A DNA stretch of 64,000 bases from positions 329,884 through 393,883 of the forward strand of contig NZ_JAKZKV010000004.1 in the NCBI RefSeq assembly GCF_022808675.1, read 5' to 3'. Below, piece by piece: positions 29,521 to 44,302 of this stretch (the first letter of the stretch is position 1; every line of letters begins with the position of its first letter). Below the pieces are notes generated by a model, which did not search any database, had not been told where the DNA came from, and was given only the letters and a program-made list of their open reading frames with translations. A program made the translations under genes and the position numbers. The stretch comes from Parabacteroides sp. FAFU027 (lineage in GTDB: Bacteria > Bacteroidota > Bacteroidia > Bacteroidales > UBA7332).

Positions 29521-29592
29521 CATTTAGTCCAAATAGGACAATTTATTTGGTAGATTGTCTGATATTCATATTCAATCTTAAAAACTACATTC

Positions 29593-34207
<4,615 letters not shown>

Positions 34208-34295
34208 GAACCGTTTTGATTTTACCGAAAATCATATGGAGAAGAGCTCCAATCTTTGCTTCTTAATTAAATTATAACTTTTGATTCTATAATCC

Positions 34296-35639
34296 ATGAA
34301 AAGACACATTGTAATAACTATTCTATTGATAATAATACCGGTTCTGGCTTTTAGCCAGAATCCGGTTATCCGTAATCAATACTCAGCCGATCCGACCGCA
34401 AGGGTGTTTAACGGAAAAGTGTATCTGTTTCCTTCTCACGATATTCTGACACCACAGGGCAAAGGTCTTCGTCCGGATTGGTTCTGTATGGCCGATTATC
34501 ACGTTTTTTCCTCCGATAACCTGACCGACTGGACAGATCACGGCGTTATCGTAAGCCAGGAGAAGGTGAAATGGGTTGATTCAACTTCTTACAGCATGTG
34601 GGCTCCCGATTGTGTGGAACGCAATGGAAAGTATTATTTCTATTTTCCTGCCAATACTAATCTGGTAGGAGCGAACGGTCGCAAAGGCTTTGGTATCGGA
34701 GTGGCGATTGCGGAAAAACCCGAAGGTCCATATCTTCCACAGGATGAGCCCATAAAAGGAGTACCCGGAATTGACCCTAATGTCTTTATAGACAAGGATG
34801 GGCAAGCTTATTTGATTTGGGCAATGGGAAAGATTTCTATCGCCAAGTTGAAAGAGAACATGCTGGAGCTTGCTTCCGAACCACAGGAAATCAAAGATCT
34901 TCCTACAAAAGGGTTGAAGGAAGGCCCTTTTATGTTTGAGCGCAACGGGATTTATTATATGACCTATCCGCATGTCGAAAATACCATCGAACGCCTCGAA
35001 TATGCCACAGCTGATAATCCGATGGGTCCATTTAAGTTTGCCGGAGTAATCATGGATGAATCGCCTACTAATTGCTGGACCAACCACCAATCCATTGTGA
35101 ATTTCAAAGATCAATGGTATCTCTTTTATCATCAAAACGACTGGTCTCCGAAATTTGACAAAAATCGTTCGGTTCGTATCGATAGCCTGAACTTTAATGC
35201 TGACGGAACTATCCGTAAAGTTAAACCGACCTTACGGGGAGTAGGCCTGACAAAAGCATCCGATGAAATTCAGCTGGATAGATATAACCTGATCAGTGAT
35301 AAAGGTGCATCAATCGCATATAACGATACGCTGGACTACTTTAAAGGCTGGAAAACTGTTTTGACCGCAAAGGATGCCTGGATTCAGTACAATAGTGTTG
35401 CCTTTGATAAAGAATCATATAAGTGGTTGGATATAAAATATATTTCGCCCAAAGGCGGTGTTTTGACGATTTGTCAGGATAGTAAAAAAGCTGGAATGGT
35501 AAGTACAATTAAAGTTCCGGCATCTGCCGAATGGAAAACGATGAGGGTGAAAATATCAGGTATGAAAAAAGGGATCCATAGCCTTATACTTTCCAATGCC
35601 GGAAACAATCCAGTAGAGATTGACTGGATAAAATTCTAA
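34296..35639 (+). CDS. GH43 enzyme with CBM6-like C-terminus
   Basis: A GH43 propeller outside the tandem array, 447 residues with signal peptide (about 1-20). It shows base Asp in YSADPTARVFNG, modulator in GIDPNVFIDKDG and acid Glu in GLKEGPFMFERNG. It has longer loops than the array members (PQGKGLRPDWFCMADYH, NGRKGFGIGVAI). The C-terminal 120 residues look like a CBM6-type sandwich (YFKGWKTVLTAKDAWIQY, then GIHSLILSNAGNNPVEIDWIKF) without the usual EAE start. The pattern is like beta-xylosidase/arabinofuranosidase GH43s. I do not assign linkage. It is flanked by esterases, so it may follow ester removal on side chains. Confidence 0.9.
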   Translation: MKRHIVITILLIIIPVLAFSQNPVIRNQYSADPTARVFNGKVYLFPSHDILTPQGKGLRPDWFCMADYHVFSSDNLTDWTDHGVIVSQEKVKWVDSTSYSMWAPDCVERNGKYYFYFPANTNLVGANGRKGFGIGVAIAEKPEGPYLPQDEPIKGVPGIDPNVFIDKDGQAYLIWAMGKISIAKLKENMLELASEPQEIKDLPTKGLKEGPFMFERNGIYYMTYPHVENTIERLEYATADNPMGPFKFAGVIMDESPTNCWTNHQSIVNFKDQWYLFYHQNDWSPKFDKNRSVRIDSLNFNADGTIRKVKPTLRGVGLTKASDEIQLDRYNLISDKGASIAYNDTLDYFKGWKTVLTAKDAWIQYNSVAFDKESYKWLDIKYISPKGGVLTICQDSKKAGMVSTIKVPASAEWKTMRVKISGMKKGIHSLILSNAGNNPVEIDWIKF

Positions 35640-35661
35640 CCTTTTAAATTATTATATATCA

Positions 35662-36576
35662 ATGAAAAAACGGAATTTGTTTTGGTTATTAGCCGCATTT
35701 ACAGCGATCGGCTTCTTTCAGCCTGCACTAGCACAAACAGAGGCTTCGGCTACCAAGCCTACAGTAAGGACGATCGAAGATGGAGGCACAGGCCCATACA
35801 GCGCCATCATGTACGCCGACAAAAGTTTGCCTACGCACACTATTTTTCGCCCGAAAGATATGAGTGCGTTTGGTAAGGCAAAAAAGCTCCCGATAATTGC
35901 CTGGGGAAATGGTGCATGTGCCAATTCGCCCTGGGAACACCTTAATTTCCTGTCTGAAGTTGCCTCGCATGGTTTCGTGGTAATAGCAATTGGCCCAATG
36001 CCGCAGGAAGGTGAAAAGGGTGGGGGTAAATCAACATCCTCACAAATGACCGATGCGATTAACTGGGCCATTGCTCAGAACAGCGATAAAAAGAGTCCCT
36101 TATACAACAAACTCGATGTTTCAAAAATAGCCGTGAGCGGCATGTCGTGCGGCGGTTTGCAGACTCTGGAGACAGCCCCCGATCCACGTGTCACGACTGC
36201 GGTTATTTGTAACAGCGGAATCTTTGTGAATGCAGCAGGTGGATTTCCCGGAATGCCAAATCTGACCAAAGATAATCTCCTGAAACTGCATACTCCGACG
36301 TTGTATATCCTTGGTGGTGAAAAGGATATTGCCTATGGTAATGGAATGGATGATTTCAACCGGATTAATCATCTTCCGGTATTTGTTGCCAATATGGAAG
36401 TGGGCCATGGAGGAACATACAGTCAACCACATGGCGGTGAATTTGCCAAAGTAGCGACAGCATGGTTTAAATGGCAACTGAAAGGCGATGCAGAAGCTGG
36501 TAAAATGTTTGCCGGTAATCCTTGCGGGCTGTCTCAGAATCCGATATGGAAAGTGGATAAGAAAATGATTCCCTAA
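35662..36576 (+). CDS. Secreted alpha/beta hydrolase, dienelactone hydrolase/chlorophyllase-like
   Basis: A 304-residue hydrolase with a signal peptide (about 1-25). The oxyanion region reads WGNGACANSPW, the nucleophile elbow is GMSCGG (S162), LGGEKDIAYGNG carries the probable acid Asp, and MEVGHGGTYSQPHGG carries the likely His. This Cys-containing elbow and the ANSPW segment are typical of a Bacteroidota group of small secreted esterases found near xylanases. Its substrate has not been established to my knowledge. Acetyl or hydroxycinnamoyl esters on xylan are plausible here from context. It starts 22 bases after the GH43. A region of about 290 bases with no gene follows, in which I see no clear promoter or terminator. 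Confidence 0.8.
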   Translation: MKKRNLFWLLAAFTAIGFFQPALAQTEASATKPTVRTIEDGGTGPYSAIMYADKSLPTHTIFRPKDMSAFGKAKKLPIIAWGNGACANSPWEHLNFLSEVASHGFVVIAIGPMPQEGEKGGGKSTSSQMTDAINWAIAQNSDKKSPLYNKLDVSKIAVSGMSCGGLQTLETAPDPRVTTAVICNSGIFVNAAGGFPGMPNLTKDNLLKLHTPTLYILGGEKDIAYGNGMDDFNRINHLPVFVANMEVGHGGTYSQPHGGEFAKVATAWFKWQLKGDAEAGKMFAGNPCGLSQNPIWKVDKKMIP

Positions 36577-36862
36577 TGACTTATTGAGGTGGGGGGCAAT
36601 CAGCTAAGACTGAGACATCGGGTAATTCATAAATAGGGATTTTACTCAAAGTGATATTCTGTAATTTGTAAACTACCACTTTTTTTGAACTTACATAAAT
36701 AGAGAAAAGATAAGAAGCGAGCATATTCAGCCATTCGCCAAAGCGTGTGGCTCTTATGCAAGTTTCAAGTGTAACCGCTAAAGGATATGTATTGATTATC
36801 TATTGTATAACGAGAATATAAATGTAAAACTGGCATTTTTAATGCTTGACCAAATATTTAAA

Positions 36863-38434
36863 ATGAACAAATTAAATCAACCCAAAGTTTTTCTGATAAA
36901 AATGGTGTTAATGTCGGTAATGTGTCTAAATATTCTGTTCACCTACGCTACAAATTCCGTTTTTGACGGTACAATGAGCATAAATGTTTCAGGAAATAAT
37001 CGTACAATGGTCGTTCATGTCCCGGCGAATATCGAGGAAAACAGTCCGCTGATGATCTCCCTTCACGGTCGTTGGGGGAATGGGGCAGCACAGCAGCAAT
37101 GCGCAAGATTTGAATCCATCGCAGATACAGCCCGTTTTATCGTAGTTTATCCGGATGGCCTGCCACAGGCAATTCTCGGAGGTGGGGGGAATACCGGATG
37201 GGATGTTAGTGGGGCAACTGATGATGATATTACTTTTTTCAGGGCTATTATCAATACCATGTATGACAGGTATAAAATAAACAAGTCACGCGTTTATTTA
37301 TCTGGGTTTTCAATAGGAGGAATGGAGACGTATCATGCAGCAAATGTTGCAGCCAAGACTTTCGCCGCATTCGCGTCGGTGAGCGGTTATCCGTTGAATG
37401 AGTACCATCGTTATTACATAGGCGCCCGGCCTGTCCCATTTATGCACATTCATGGCAAATATGATGGGTTTGTAAAGGTAGATTCAGTGCCTATTGTAGT
37501 TGACAATTGGGTGATACGCAATGGATGTAATCCTGTTCCGGTAGTCACTGATAAGCTCGGGGTTTATACTAAGAGTGTCTATTCTGCCGCCAATAGTAGT
37601 TTTCAATATATTTATTATGCACTTGACGGCAGGGGGCATGAATACACTATTACGGATACATTTAATCCGAGTAAGGAAATATGGAATTTTGTAAAGCGAT
37701 ATACACTTAACGATGTCTGCGACACTACATTGAAGTGGAATCCGAATTTTCAGATGCAGAAAGAAGGTATTGTACCCGTTGGCTGGACAACCTTTGTGGA
37801 TAGTAGAAGTGTCAACGGTAGCAATCAAATAGTAACCAGTGGACCGCGAATAATAACGCTCGGAGATGGAAGTGATTATCAACATGGGTTTCTTCTACAG
37901 TCGGGGTCACAAACCGGATCACTGACTTATGGGTTCGATAAACAACGCACGTTACAACTTCAGCCAGGACGTTATAAAATTAAGTTTCGCGTGATAGCAT
38001 ATAATTCAGAAAGTGTCGGCAAAACCCTGACAATGCAATTGAAAAACAGAAATAATAACACTGACATCTACAGCTTAGCTGTCCAACCGGTGAATTGTAT
38101 TCAGAATAATGTGGCTAAAAACTTTACGCTGGCATCTTATGACGTGACAATCAGAAATTACGGTGAATATCAACTGAGCTTCACACTGCCTGCCGGTTTT
38201 GTAGAGATGATGGTGGCAGATCTTGGCGTTTACTCTTTTATTAATGATAATACCGGGGTTGAAACAACTAAAATAGACACTGTCTCTGCTGATGAACTTG
38301 TGGATGTTTATACGGTGAATGGCAATATGGTAAGTTCGAAAAAGAGTTTGTCCCTCTCTCTCCGGGAATTGAAGAACGGAGTTTATATAGTTTCGAGTTG
38401 TGAAAGAAGCTATGTAACTAAAGTATTGAAATGA
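36863..38434 (+). CDS. Secreted PHB-depolymerase-like esterase with T9SS tail
   Basis: Esterase of the same fold as the N-terminal domain of the protein at 12286. The ATG at 36863 is preferred because the upstream in-frame ATGs (36803, 36842) only add hydrophilic residues before the signal peptide (LIKMVLMSVMCLNILFTYA). It shows SLHGRWGNGAAQQ, GFSIGG (S150), HIHGKYDGFV with the likely acid Asp, and DGRGHEYT with the His. Residues about 295-440 look like a beta-rich binding-type module, and the end (VDVYTVNGNMVSS to YVTKVLK) is a T9SS sorting domain. An extracellular feruloyl or acetyl esterase is the best guess. Unlike the 12286 protein it lacks SwmB repeats and CBM6. Confidence 0.85.
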   Translation: MNKLNQPKVFLIKMVLMSVMCLNILFTYATNSVFDGTMSINVSGNNRTMVVHVPANIEENSPLMISLHGRWGNGAAQQQCARFESIADTARFIVVYPDGLPQAILGGGGNTGWDVSGATDDDITFFRAIINTMYDRYKINKSRVYLSGFSIGGMETYHAANVAAKTFAAFASVSGYPLNEYHRYYIGARPVPFMHIHGKYDGFVKVDSVPIVVDNWVIRNGCNPVPVVTDKLGVYTKSVYSAANSSFQYIYYALDGRGHEYTITDTFNPSKEIWNFVKRYTLNDVCDTTLKWNPNFQMQKEGIVPVGWTTFVDSRSVNGSNQIVTSGPRIITLGDGSDYQHGFLLQSGSQTGSLTYGFDKQRTLQLQPGRYKIKFRVIAYNSESVGKTLTMQLKNRNNNTDIYSLAVQPVNCIQNNVAKNFTLASYDVTIRNYGEYQLSFTLPAGFVEMMVADLGVYSFINDNTGVETTKIDTVSADELVDVYTVNGNMVSSKKSLSLSLRELKNGVYIVSSCERSYVTKVLK

Positions 38435-38463
38435 GCATATCTTTTTATCTTTTATAAATGTAA

Positions 38464-39597
<1,134 letters not shown>

Positions 39598-39761
39598 TTT
39601 GGAGGTTAATAGTTGGATAATCATTAGATTTGCACTATCCCCTAATTCGGGCAAGCGTCAAGAGATATTCATGAAAAGAAGAATGTCGGCTCTTCTTATG
39701 CTTCCCGGGTGGATAACCGTTTTTTGTGGATTTGATTCGTTTAATACTTAAATTGTTGAAT

Positions 39762-40679
39762 ATGAGATTTGTTTCGATTCTATTTGCCTTAATTGTGTCG
39801 TTGCATAGTTTTGGCCAGTCTGATTCTAAAAGTTGGAAAGAAGTCAACTATGCCAGCGATTCCATGATATATCACCGACTGGATATTTATTTGCCTGCGA
39901 TACAAAAGCCGACCTATCCAGTTGTGATTTACGTTTACGGTAGTGCTTGGATGTCAAATTCATCCAAAGGAGCAGATATGGGTACTATAGGAAAAGCCTT
40001 GCTTGACGCCGGTTTTGCAGTCGTAACCCCCAATCACCGTTCAAGTATGGATGCTAAATTTCCAGCTCCAATGAATGATGTCAAAGCAGCTATTCGCTTT
40101 GTACGGGCTAATGCGACCAAGTATCATTTTAATACCTCTTTCGTGGGGATTAGTGGCAGCTCTTCGGGTGGAAATATGGCTGCGATGGCCGGAACATCCC
40201 GAAATACTAAAACGCAGAAACTCGGATCTACGACAGTTGATATTGAAGGGACTGTTGGCCCTTTTACCAAATACAGCAGCTCAGTCGATGCGGTAGTCGA
40301 TTGGTTTGGACCTACAAACATGCTGGTCATGGACTCTTGCGGTGGTACTAATTTTATTCATAACGATGCAAAGTCACCGGCTTCTCTTTACATTGGTGGA
40401 GCTATTCAGGAAAATAAAGAGAAGTGCTTGCTGGCCAGTCCGATTACTTATGTAGATCCGACAGACCCTCCATTCCTGATTTTCCATGGAGACAAAGACA
40501 ATGTCGTGCCTCATTGTCAGAGTGAATTGCTTTTTGATGCTTTGCAAAAGGCCAAAGTGCCCAGCAGTTTCTATCTGGTTCCCGGAGGAAACCACGGGCC
40601 AGGTGTACATGATGAAAAGAACATTCAAATGATGGTTGACTTTTTTACCACTTGTGCAAAGAAAAAGAAAGCTCTGTAA
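39762..40679 (+). CDS. Secreted alpha/beta hydrolase, BD-FAE/lipase-like
   Basis: An alpha/beta hydrolase of about 305 residues in the family of bacteroidetes-type feruloyl esterases and hormone-sensitive-lipase relatives. The ATG at 39762 opens a good signal peptide (MRFVSILFALIVSLHSFGQ), and the upstream ATG at 39726 is less likely. The oxyanion strand is VVIYVYGSAWMS, where the common HGG is replaced by YGS. The nucleophile elbow is GSSSGG (S134), the acid Asp sits in HGDKDNVVPH and the His in GGNHGPGVH. The missing HGG motif is a visible departure from classical members. It is followed within 12 bases by another esterase, so the two are co-transcribed. Confidence 0.85.
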   Translation: MRFVSILFALIVSLHSFGQSDSKSWKEVNYASDSMIYHRLDIYLPAIQKPTYPVVIYVYGSAWMSNSSKGADMGTIGKALLDAGFAVVTPNHRSSMDAKFPAPMNDVKAAIRFVRANATKYHFNTSFVGISGSSSGGNMAAMAGTSRNTKTQKLGSTTVDIEGTVGPFTKYSSSVDAVVDWFGPTNMLVMDSCGGTNFIHNDAKSPASLYIGGAIQENKEKCLLASPITYVDPTDPPFLIFHGDKDNVVPHCQSELLFDALQKAKVPSSFYLVPGGNHGPGVHDEKNIQMMVDFFTTCAKKKKAL

Positions 40680-40691
40680 AGTTTGGCGCAC

Positions 40692-41600
40692 ATGATAAAA
40701 AAACTAAAGTTTGCGTTTTCAATAATACTCCTGAGCCCTTTGTTGGTAGGTGCTCAGGAGATTATTTCATTGTACAGCGGTGATATTCCAAACGCGAAAA
40801 AAACAGTCGGAACGATAACCTCTGAAAGTTTCGAATCGGGTATGTGCCGTAATGTCTCAAATCCTACCCTGGAAGTCTTTCTTCCGGAAAAGGAAAAAGC
40901 AACCGGAACAGCTGTTGTTATTTGCCCGGGAGGCGGATATAGCGTCATTGTATATCAGGGGGAAGGTGTTTCTACGGCTAAAGAGTTTGCAAAAAATGGT
41001 GTTGCGGCCTTTGTGCTCAAATATCGTTTGCCGGATGACTCAAGGATGAATGATAAATCAATAGCCCCGTTACAGGATGCGCAACAAGCGATTAAACTGG
41101 TTCGTGAAAATGTGGCTAAATGGGGCCTTGATGCTCATAGAATCGGGATTATGGGTTTTTCCGCCGGGGGGCATTTGGCATCAACCGAGGCTACTCATTA
41201 CCAGAAATCCCTGATCGAGAACCTCAATAATACGAGCCTTCGTCCCGATTTTCAGATTTTGGTGTATCCGGTTATCAGCATGCAGGATAAACTCACTCAT
41301 AGCGGCTCCAGGAGCCAGTTGTTGGGTGATAATCCTTCAAAGGGAATTGTGGACTTGTTTTCCAACGAACTTCAGGTGAATGAAGATACCCCACCGGCTT
41401 ACATAACTCATACTGCTGATGATAACGTGGTCGATGTGGATAACAGTATCGGATATTTCGAGGCATTGCGCCATCATAAGGTTCCGGTAGAGATGCACAT
41501 TTACCCCAAAGGCGGACATGGCTTTGTTTTTGGTCGTAGAGGTTGGATGGATCCTTTGTTTCAATGGCTTGTGGATGCTAAGTTGATTGCAGACAGATAA
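40692..41600 (+). CDS. Secreted acetyl-esterase-like alpha/beta hydrolase
   Basis: Esterase of the AXE/xylan acetylesterase-type alpha/beta hydrolases, about 302 residues. The ATG at 40692 fits a signal peptide (MIKKLKFAFSIILLSPLLVGAQ), and a TTG nine bases earlier is in frame but unlikely. Motifs are VICPGGGYS (oxyanion), GFSAGGH (S157), the acid Asp near HTADDNVVDVDNS and the His in PKGGHGF. Such proteins deacetylate xylo-oligosaccharides in characterised relatives, which suits the location. The gene ends an esterase-rich operon and is followed five bases later by a good terminator. Confidence 0.87.
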   Translation: MIKKLKFAFSIILLSPLLVGAQEIISLYSGDIPNAKKTVGTITSESFESGMCRNVSNPTLEVFLPEKEKATGTAVVICPGGGYSVIVYQGEGVSTAKEFAKNGVAAFVLKYRLPDDSRMNDKSIAPLQDAQQAIKLVRENVAKWGLDAHRIGIMGFSAGGHLASTEATHYQKSLIENLNNTSLRPDFQILVYPVISMQDKLTHSGSRSQLLGDNPSKGIVDLFSNELQVNEDTPPAYITHTADDNVVDVDNSIGYFEALRHHKVPVEMHIYPKGGHGFVFGRRGWMDPLFQWLVDAKLIADR

Positions 41601-41604
41601 TTAG

Positions 41605-41645
41605 ACTGCCGGGTGATTTTGAGATGGTCCCGGCAGTTTCTATTT
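41605..41645 (+). terminator. Terminator after esterase operon
   Basis: A perfect 9-bp stem ACTGCCGGG/CCCGGCAGT with a 15-base loop, followed by TTCTATTTAT. It lies immediately after the last esterase and ends the GH31-to-esterase operon. Confidence 0.75.
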
Positions 41646-41735
41646 ATAACGTGACCTATTGGTAAAACCCTTCTACAATATCCTTCCGTTTTTCTCTTAA
41701 ATCAAATAAATACCCAATTCTGGAAATTAAGAATC

Positions 41736-41743
41736 TATATTTG
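41736..41743 (+). promoter_or_regulatory. Candidate -7 promoter element for GH95
   Basis: TATATTTG matches the Bacteroidota -7 consensus TAnnTTTG exactly and is 59 bases before the GH95 start, downstream of a terminator. No clear -33 TTG is seen at the usual spacing, so the call is tentative. Confidence 0.35.
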
Positions 41744-41802
41744 AAAGTTTCATGCTGTTAAAGGTGACTAATTTTGAAGTCTTATATCCTTGAAATTAGT
41801 AT

Positions 41803-44271
41803 ATGAAAAAATCAAATTCAATCCTTCTAACAGCCCTCTGTTTTTGCTTTTGCATTTCTTATGGTAAAGCACAACAGTGTGGTAAGCTCAAAATGTGGTA
41901 TGATAAACCTGCGAAGGTGTGGAACGAAGCCTTACCTATTGGGAATGGCCGCTTGGCTGCAATGGTTTTCGGAGATCCCTCCAATGAAAAACTCCAATTA
42001 AACGAAAGCACTTTTTGGTCTGGTGGACCATCCCGGAATGATAATCCGGACGGATTATCAGTTCTTGATTCCGTACGTTATTACATTTTCAAAGAAGATT
42101 ATCAACGTGCTGATATGCTTGCAAATCGTGGTCTTACAGCAAAACAGTTGCATGGCTCCATGTTTCAGACTGTTGGCGATTTGAATATCTCGTTTAATGG
42201 GAATAAAAACTATACCGGATATTACAGGGAGCTCGATCTTGAAAAAGCTGTTTTTACAACCACCTTCAAAGTGGACGGAGTTACTTTCAAAAGAGAGGTT
42301 TTTGCTTCCCAACCGGATCAGGTGATCGTCATTAGACTCACCGCTGACAAGCCGGGAAAACTGACATTCACCACAAGTTTCGACGGCCCATTGCAAAAAA
42401 CTTCAAAAGCACTGGATGCCCAAACACTCGAAATGACCGGACTTTCTTCAACTCATGAAGGCGTAACGGGGCAGGTGAAATTTGATGCGCGGGCCAGAAT
42501 TATCAATACTGGCGGAACAACGGCTATAGAGGGAAATAAGATCAACGTGATCAATGCCAATGAGGTCATTATCCAGGTATCTATTGCTACGAATTTCACA
42601 GATTACAAAACGCTGTCAACCAATGAAACAGAGAAATGTGCCAATTATCTTTCTGCTGTAGAGAAAAAACCTTACTCTTCAATATTAAAAAGTCATGTTG
42701 CGGCTTTTCAGAAGTATTTCAATCGTGTAGGCTTTGATTTGGGTATATCTCCTGCGGCAAAATTGCCTACCGATGTCCGCATTCAGAATTTTTCCAAAAA
42801 GTATGATCCGGCGTTAGTTTCGATGTATTACCAGTTTGGGCGTTATCTGCTGATTTCCTCTTCTCAGCCCGGTGGCCAGCCTGCCAACTTACAGGGAATA
42901 TGGAACGGAAGCGTTTATCCGGCATGGGATAGTAAATACACCATCAATATCAATACAGAGATGAACTACTGGCCGGCTGAGAAATGTAATATGTCGGAAA
43001 TGCATGAGCCATTGATCCAAATGATTAAAGAACTTTCCGAGACCGGAAAACAGACAGCTAAAACCATGTATGGTTGTGACGGCTGGGTAGCTCATCACAA
43101 TACCGACCTTTGGCGCATCTGTGGCGTAGTCGATTTTGCCAATGCCGGATTGTGGCCTATGGGTGGTGCTTGGTTGTCGCAGCATTTGTGGGAAAAATAT
43201 CTCTATAATGGCGACCTGAAATACCTCGAATCGGTTTATCCGGTGTTGAAGTCTGCTTGCGAATTTTATCAGGATTTCCTGATCGAAGAGCCAACGCACA
43301 AATGGTTAGTGGTAAGCCCTTCGATCTCTCCGGAGAACTTTCCTGACAGACATAGCAGCGCTTTATCTGCCGGGACGACCATGGATAACCAGATTTTGTT
43401 TGACCTTTTTACCAAAACCATCAAAGCGGCAAAATTGCTGAAGAAGGACTCTGACCTTATGGCTGAGTTCCAGAAAATACTCGACCGTCTGCCTCCGATG
43501 CATATTGGTGTATATGGCCAGTTGCAAGAGTGGATGGGGGACTGGGATAATCCGGAAAATAAGCACCGGCACGTTTCCCACCTGTATGGATTATTCCCCG
43601 GTAATCAGATTACGCCGGAAGCAACCCCGGAACTATTTGATGCAGCACGCACTGTTTTAGTTCATAGAGGTGATGTCTCTACCGGATGGTCGATGGGGTG
43701 GAAGATCAACCTTTGGGCGCGATTGTTGGATGGTAATCATGCACTGAACCTGATTACAGATCAATTAACTTTGGTCGATCCGGTAAACTCCGGTAATAAC
43801 GGAGGTACTTATCCCAACCTATTCGATGCGCATCCTCCCTTCCAGATTGATGGAAACTTCGGTTGCACATCTGGTATTACCGAAATGCTGTTGCAAAGCC
43901 ACGATGGCGCTATTGATATTCTTCCCGCATTGCCCGATGACTGGAAAAAGGGAAGTATCTCCGGTTTGAAATCATATGGTGGTTTTGAGGTAAGTGTGTC
44001 CTGGGTAAATAATCAGGTACAGAAAATTGTCATTAAATCCAATCTGGGAGGAAATTGCCGTTTGCGGGTACCCAATGAAGTTAAATTGGCCGGTGGAAAG
44101 TCAATGGTTACAGCTTCAGGAGAGAATTCAAATCCTTTTTTTGAAACCGTTAAGGTGAAAACGTCTCTTATCTCAGCTTCGGCAAAGCTTCAACCTGTAA
44201 ATCTGAAGAAGACCTGGTTATACGATTTGCCAACTAAAGCCGGTAAAACATACACGATTATCAGAAAATAA
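41803..44271 (+). CDS. GH95 alpha-L-fucosidase/alpha-L-galactosidase
   Basis: GH95 inverting enzyme, 822 residues, full length, with signal peptide (about 1-23) and N-terminal sandwich (WNEALPIGNGRLAAMVFGDP). The catalytic features seen are the NIN pair N382/N384 in YTININTEMNYWP, acid E511 in SPENFP, and D683 in QIDGNFGCTSG. Two residues before N382 is Thr380. From memory, alpha-L-fucosidases such as AfcA have His there, whereas the alpha-L-galactosidase from a Bacteroides ovatus xylan locus has Thr. This points towards alpha-L-galactosidase activity, which would suit a bran-type arabinoxylan, but it is an inference. The gene opens a new operon after the terminator at 41605. Confidence 0.92.
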   Translation: MKKSNSILLTALCFCFCISYGKAQQCGKLKMWYDKPAKVWNEALPIGNGRLAAMVFGDPSNEKLQLNESTFWSGGPSRNDNPDGLSVLDSVRYYIFKEDYQRADMLANRGLTAKQLHGSMFQTVGDLNISFNGNKNYTGYYRELDLEKAVFTTTFKVDGVTFKREVFASQPDQVIVIRLTADKPGKLTFTTSFDGPLQKTSKALDAQTLEMTGLSSTHEGVTGQVKFDARARIINTGGTTAIEGNKINVINANEVIIQVSIATNFTDYKTLSTNETEKCANYLSAVEKKPYSSILKSHVAAFQKYFNRVGFDLGISPAAKLPTDVRIQNFSKKYDPALVSMYYQFGRYLLISSSQPGGQPANLQGIWNGSVYPAWDSKYTININTEMNYWPAEKCNMSEMHEPLIQMIKELSETGKQTAKTMYGCDGWVAHHNTDLWRICGVVDFANAGLWPMGGAWLSQHLWEKYLYNGDLKYLESVYPVLKSACEFYQDFLIEEPTHKWLVVSPSISPENFPDRHSSALSAGTTMDNQILFDLFTKTIKAAKLLKKDSDLMAEFQKILDRLPPMHIGVYGQLQEWMGDWDNPENKHRHVSHLYGLFPGNQITPEATPELFDAARTVLVHRGDVSTGWSMGWKINLWARLLDGNHALNLITDQLTLVDPVNSGNNGGTYPNLFDAHPPFQIDGNFGCTSGITEMLLQSHDGAIDILPALPDDWKKGSISGLKSYGGFEVSVSWVNNQVQKIVIKSNLGGNCRLRVPNEVKLAGGKSMVTASGENSNPFFETVKVKTSLISASAKLQPVNLKKTWLYDLPTKAGKTYTIIRK

Positions 44272-44302
44272 TAATAAACCATTCATACATCATAAAATTT
44301 AC

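Noticed and set aside
39672..39751. 26-codon frame MKRRMSALLMLPGWITVF upstream of the 39762 esterase
   Set aside because: Too short and without family features; it could be a leader peptide but nothing supports it beyond an ATG.
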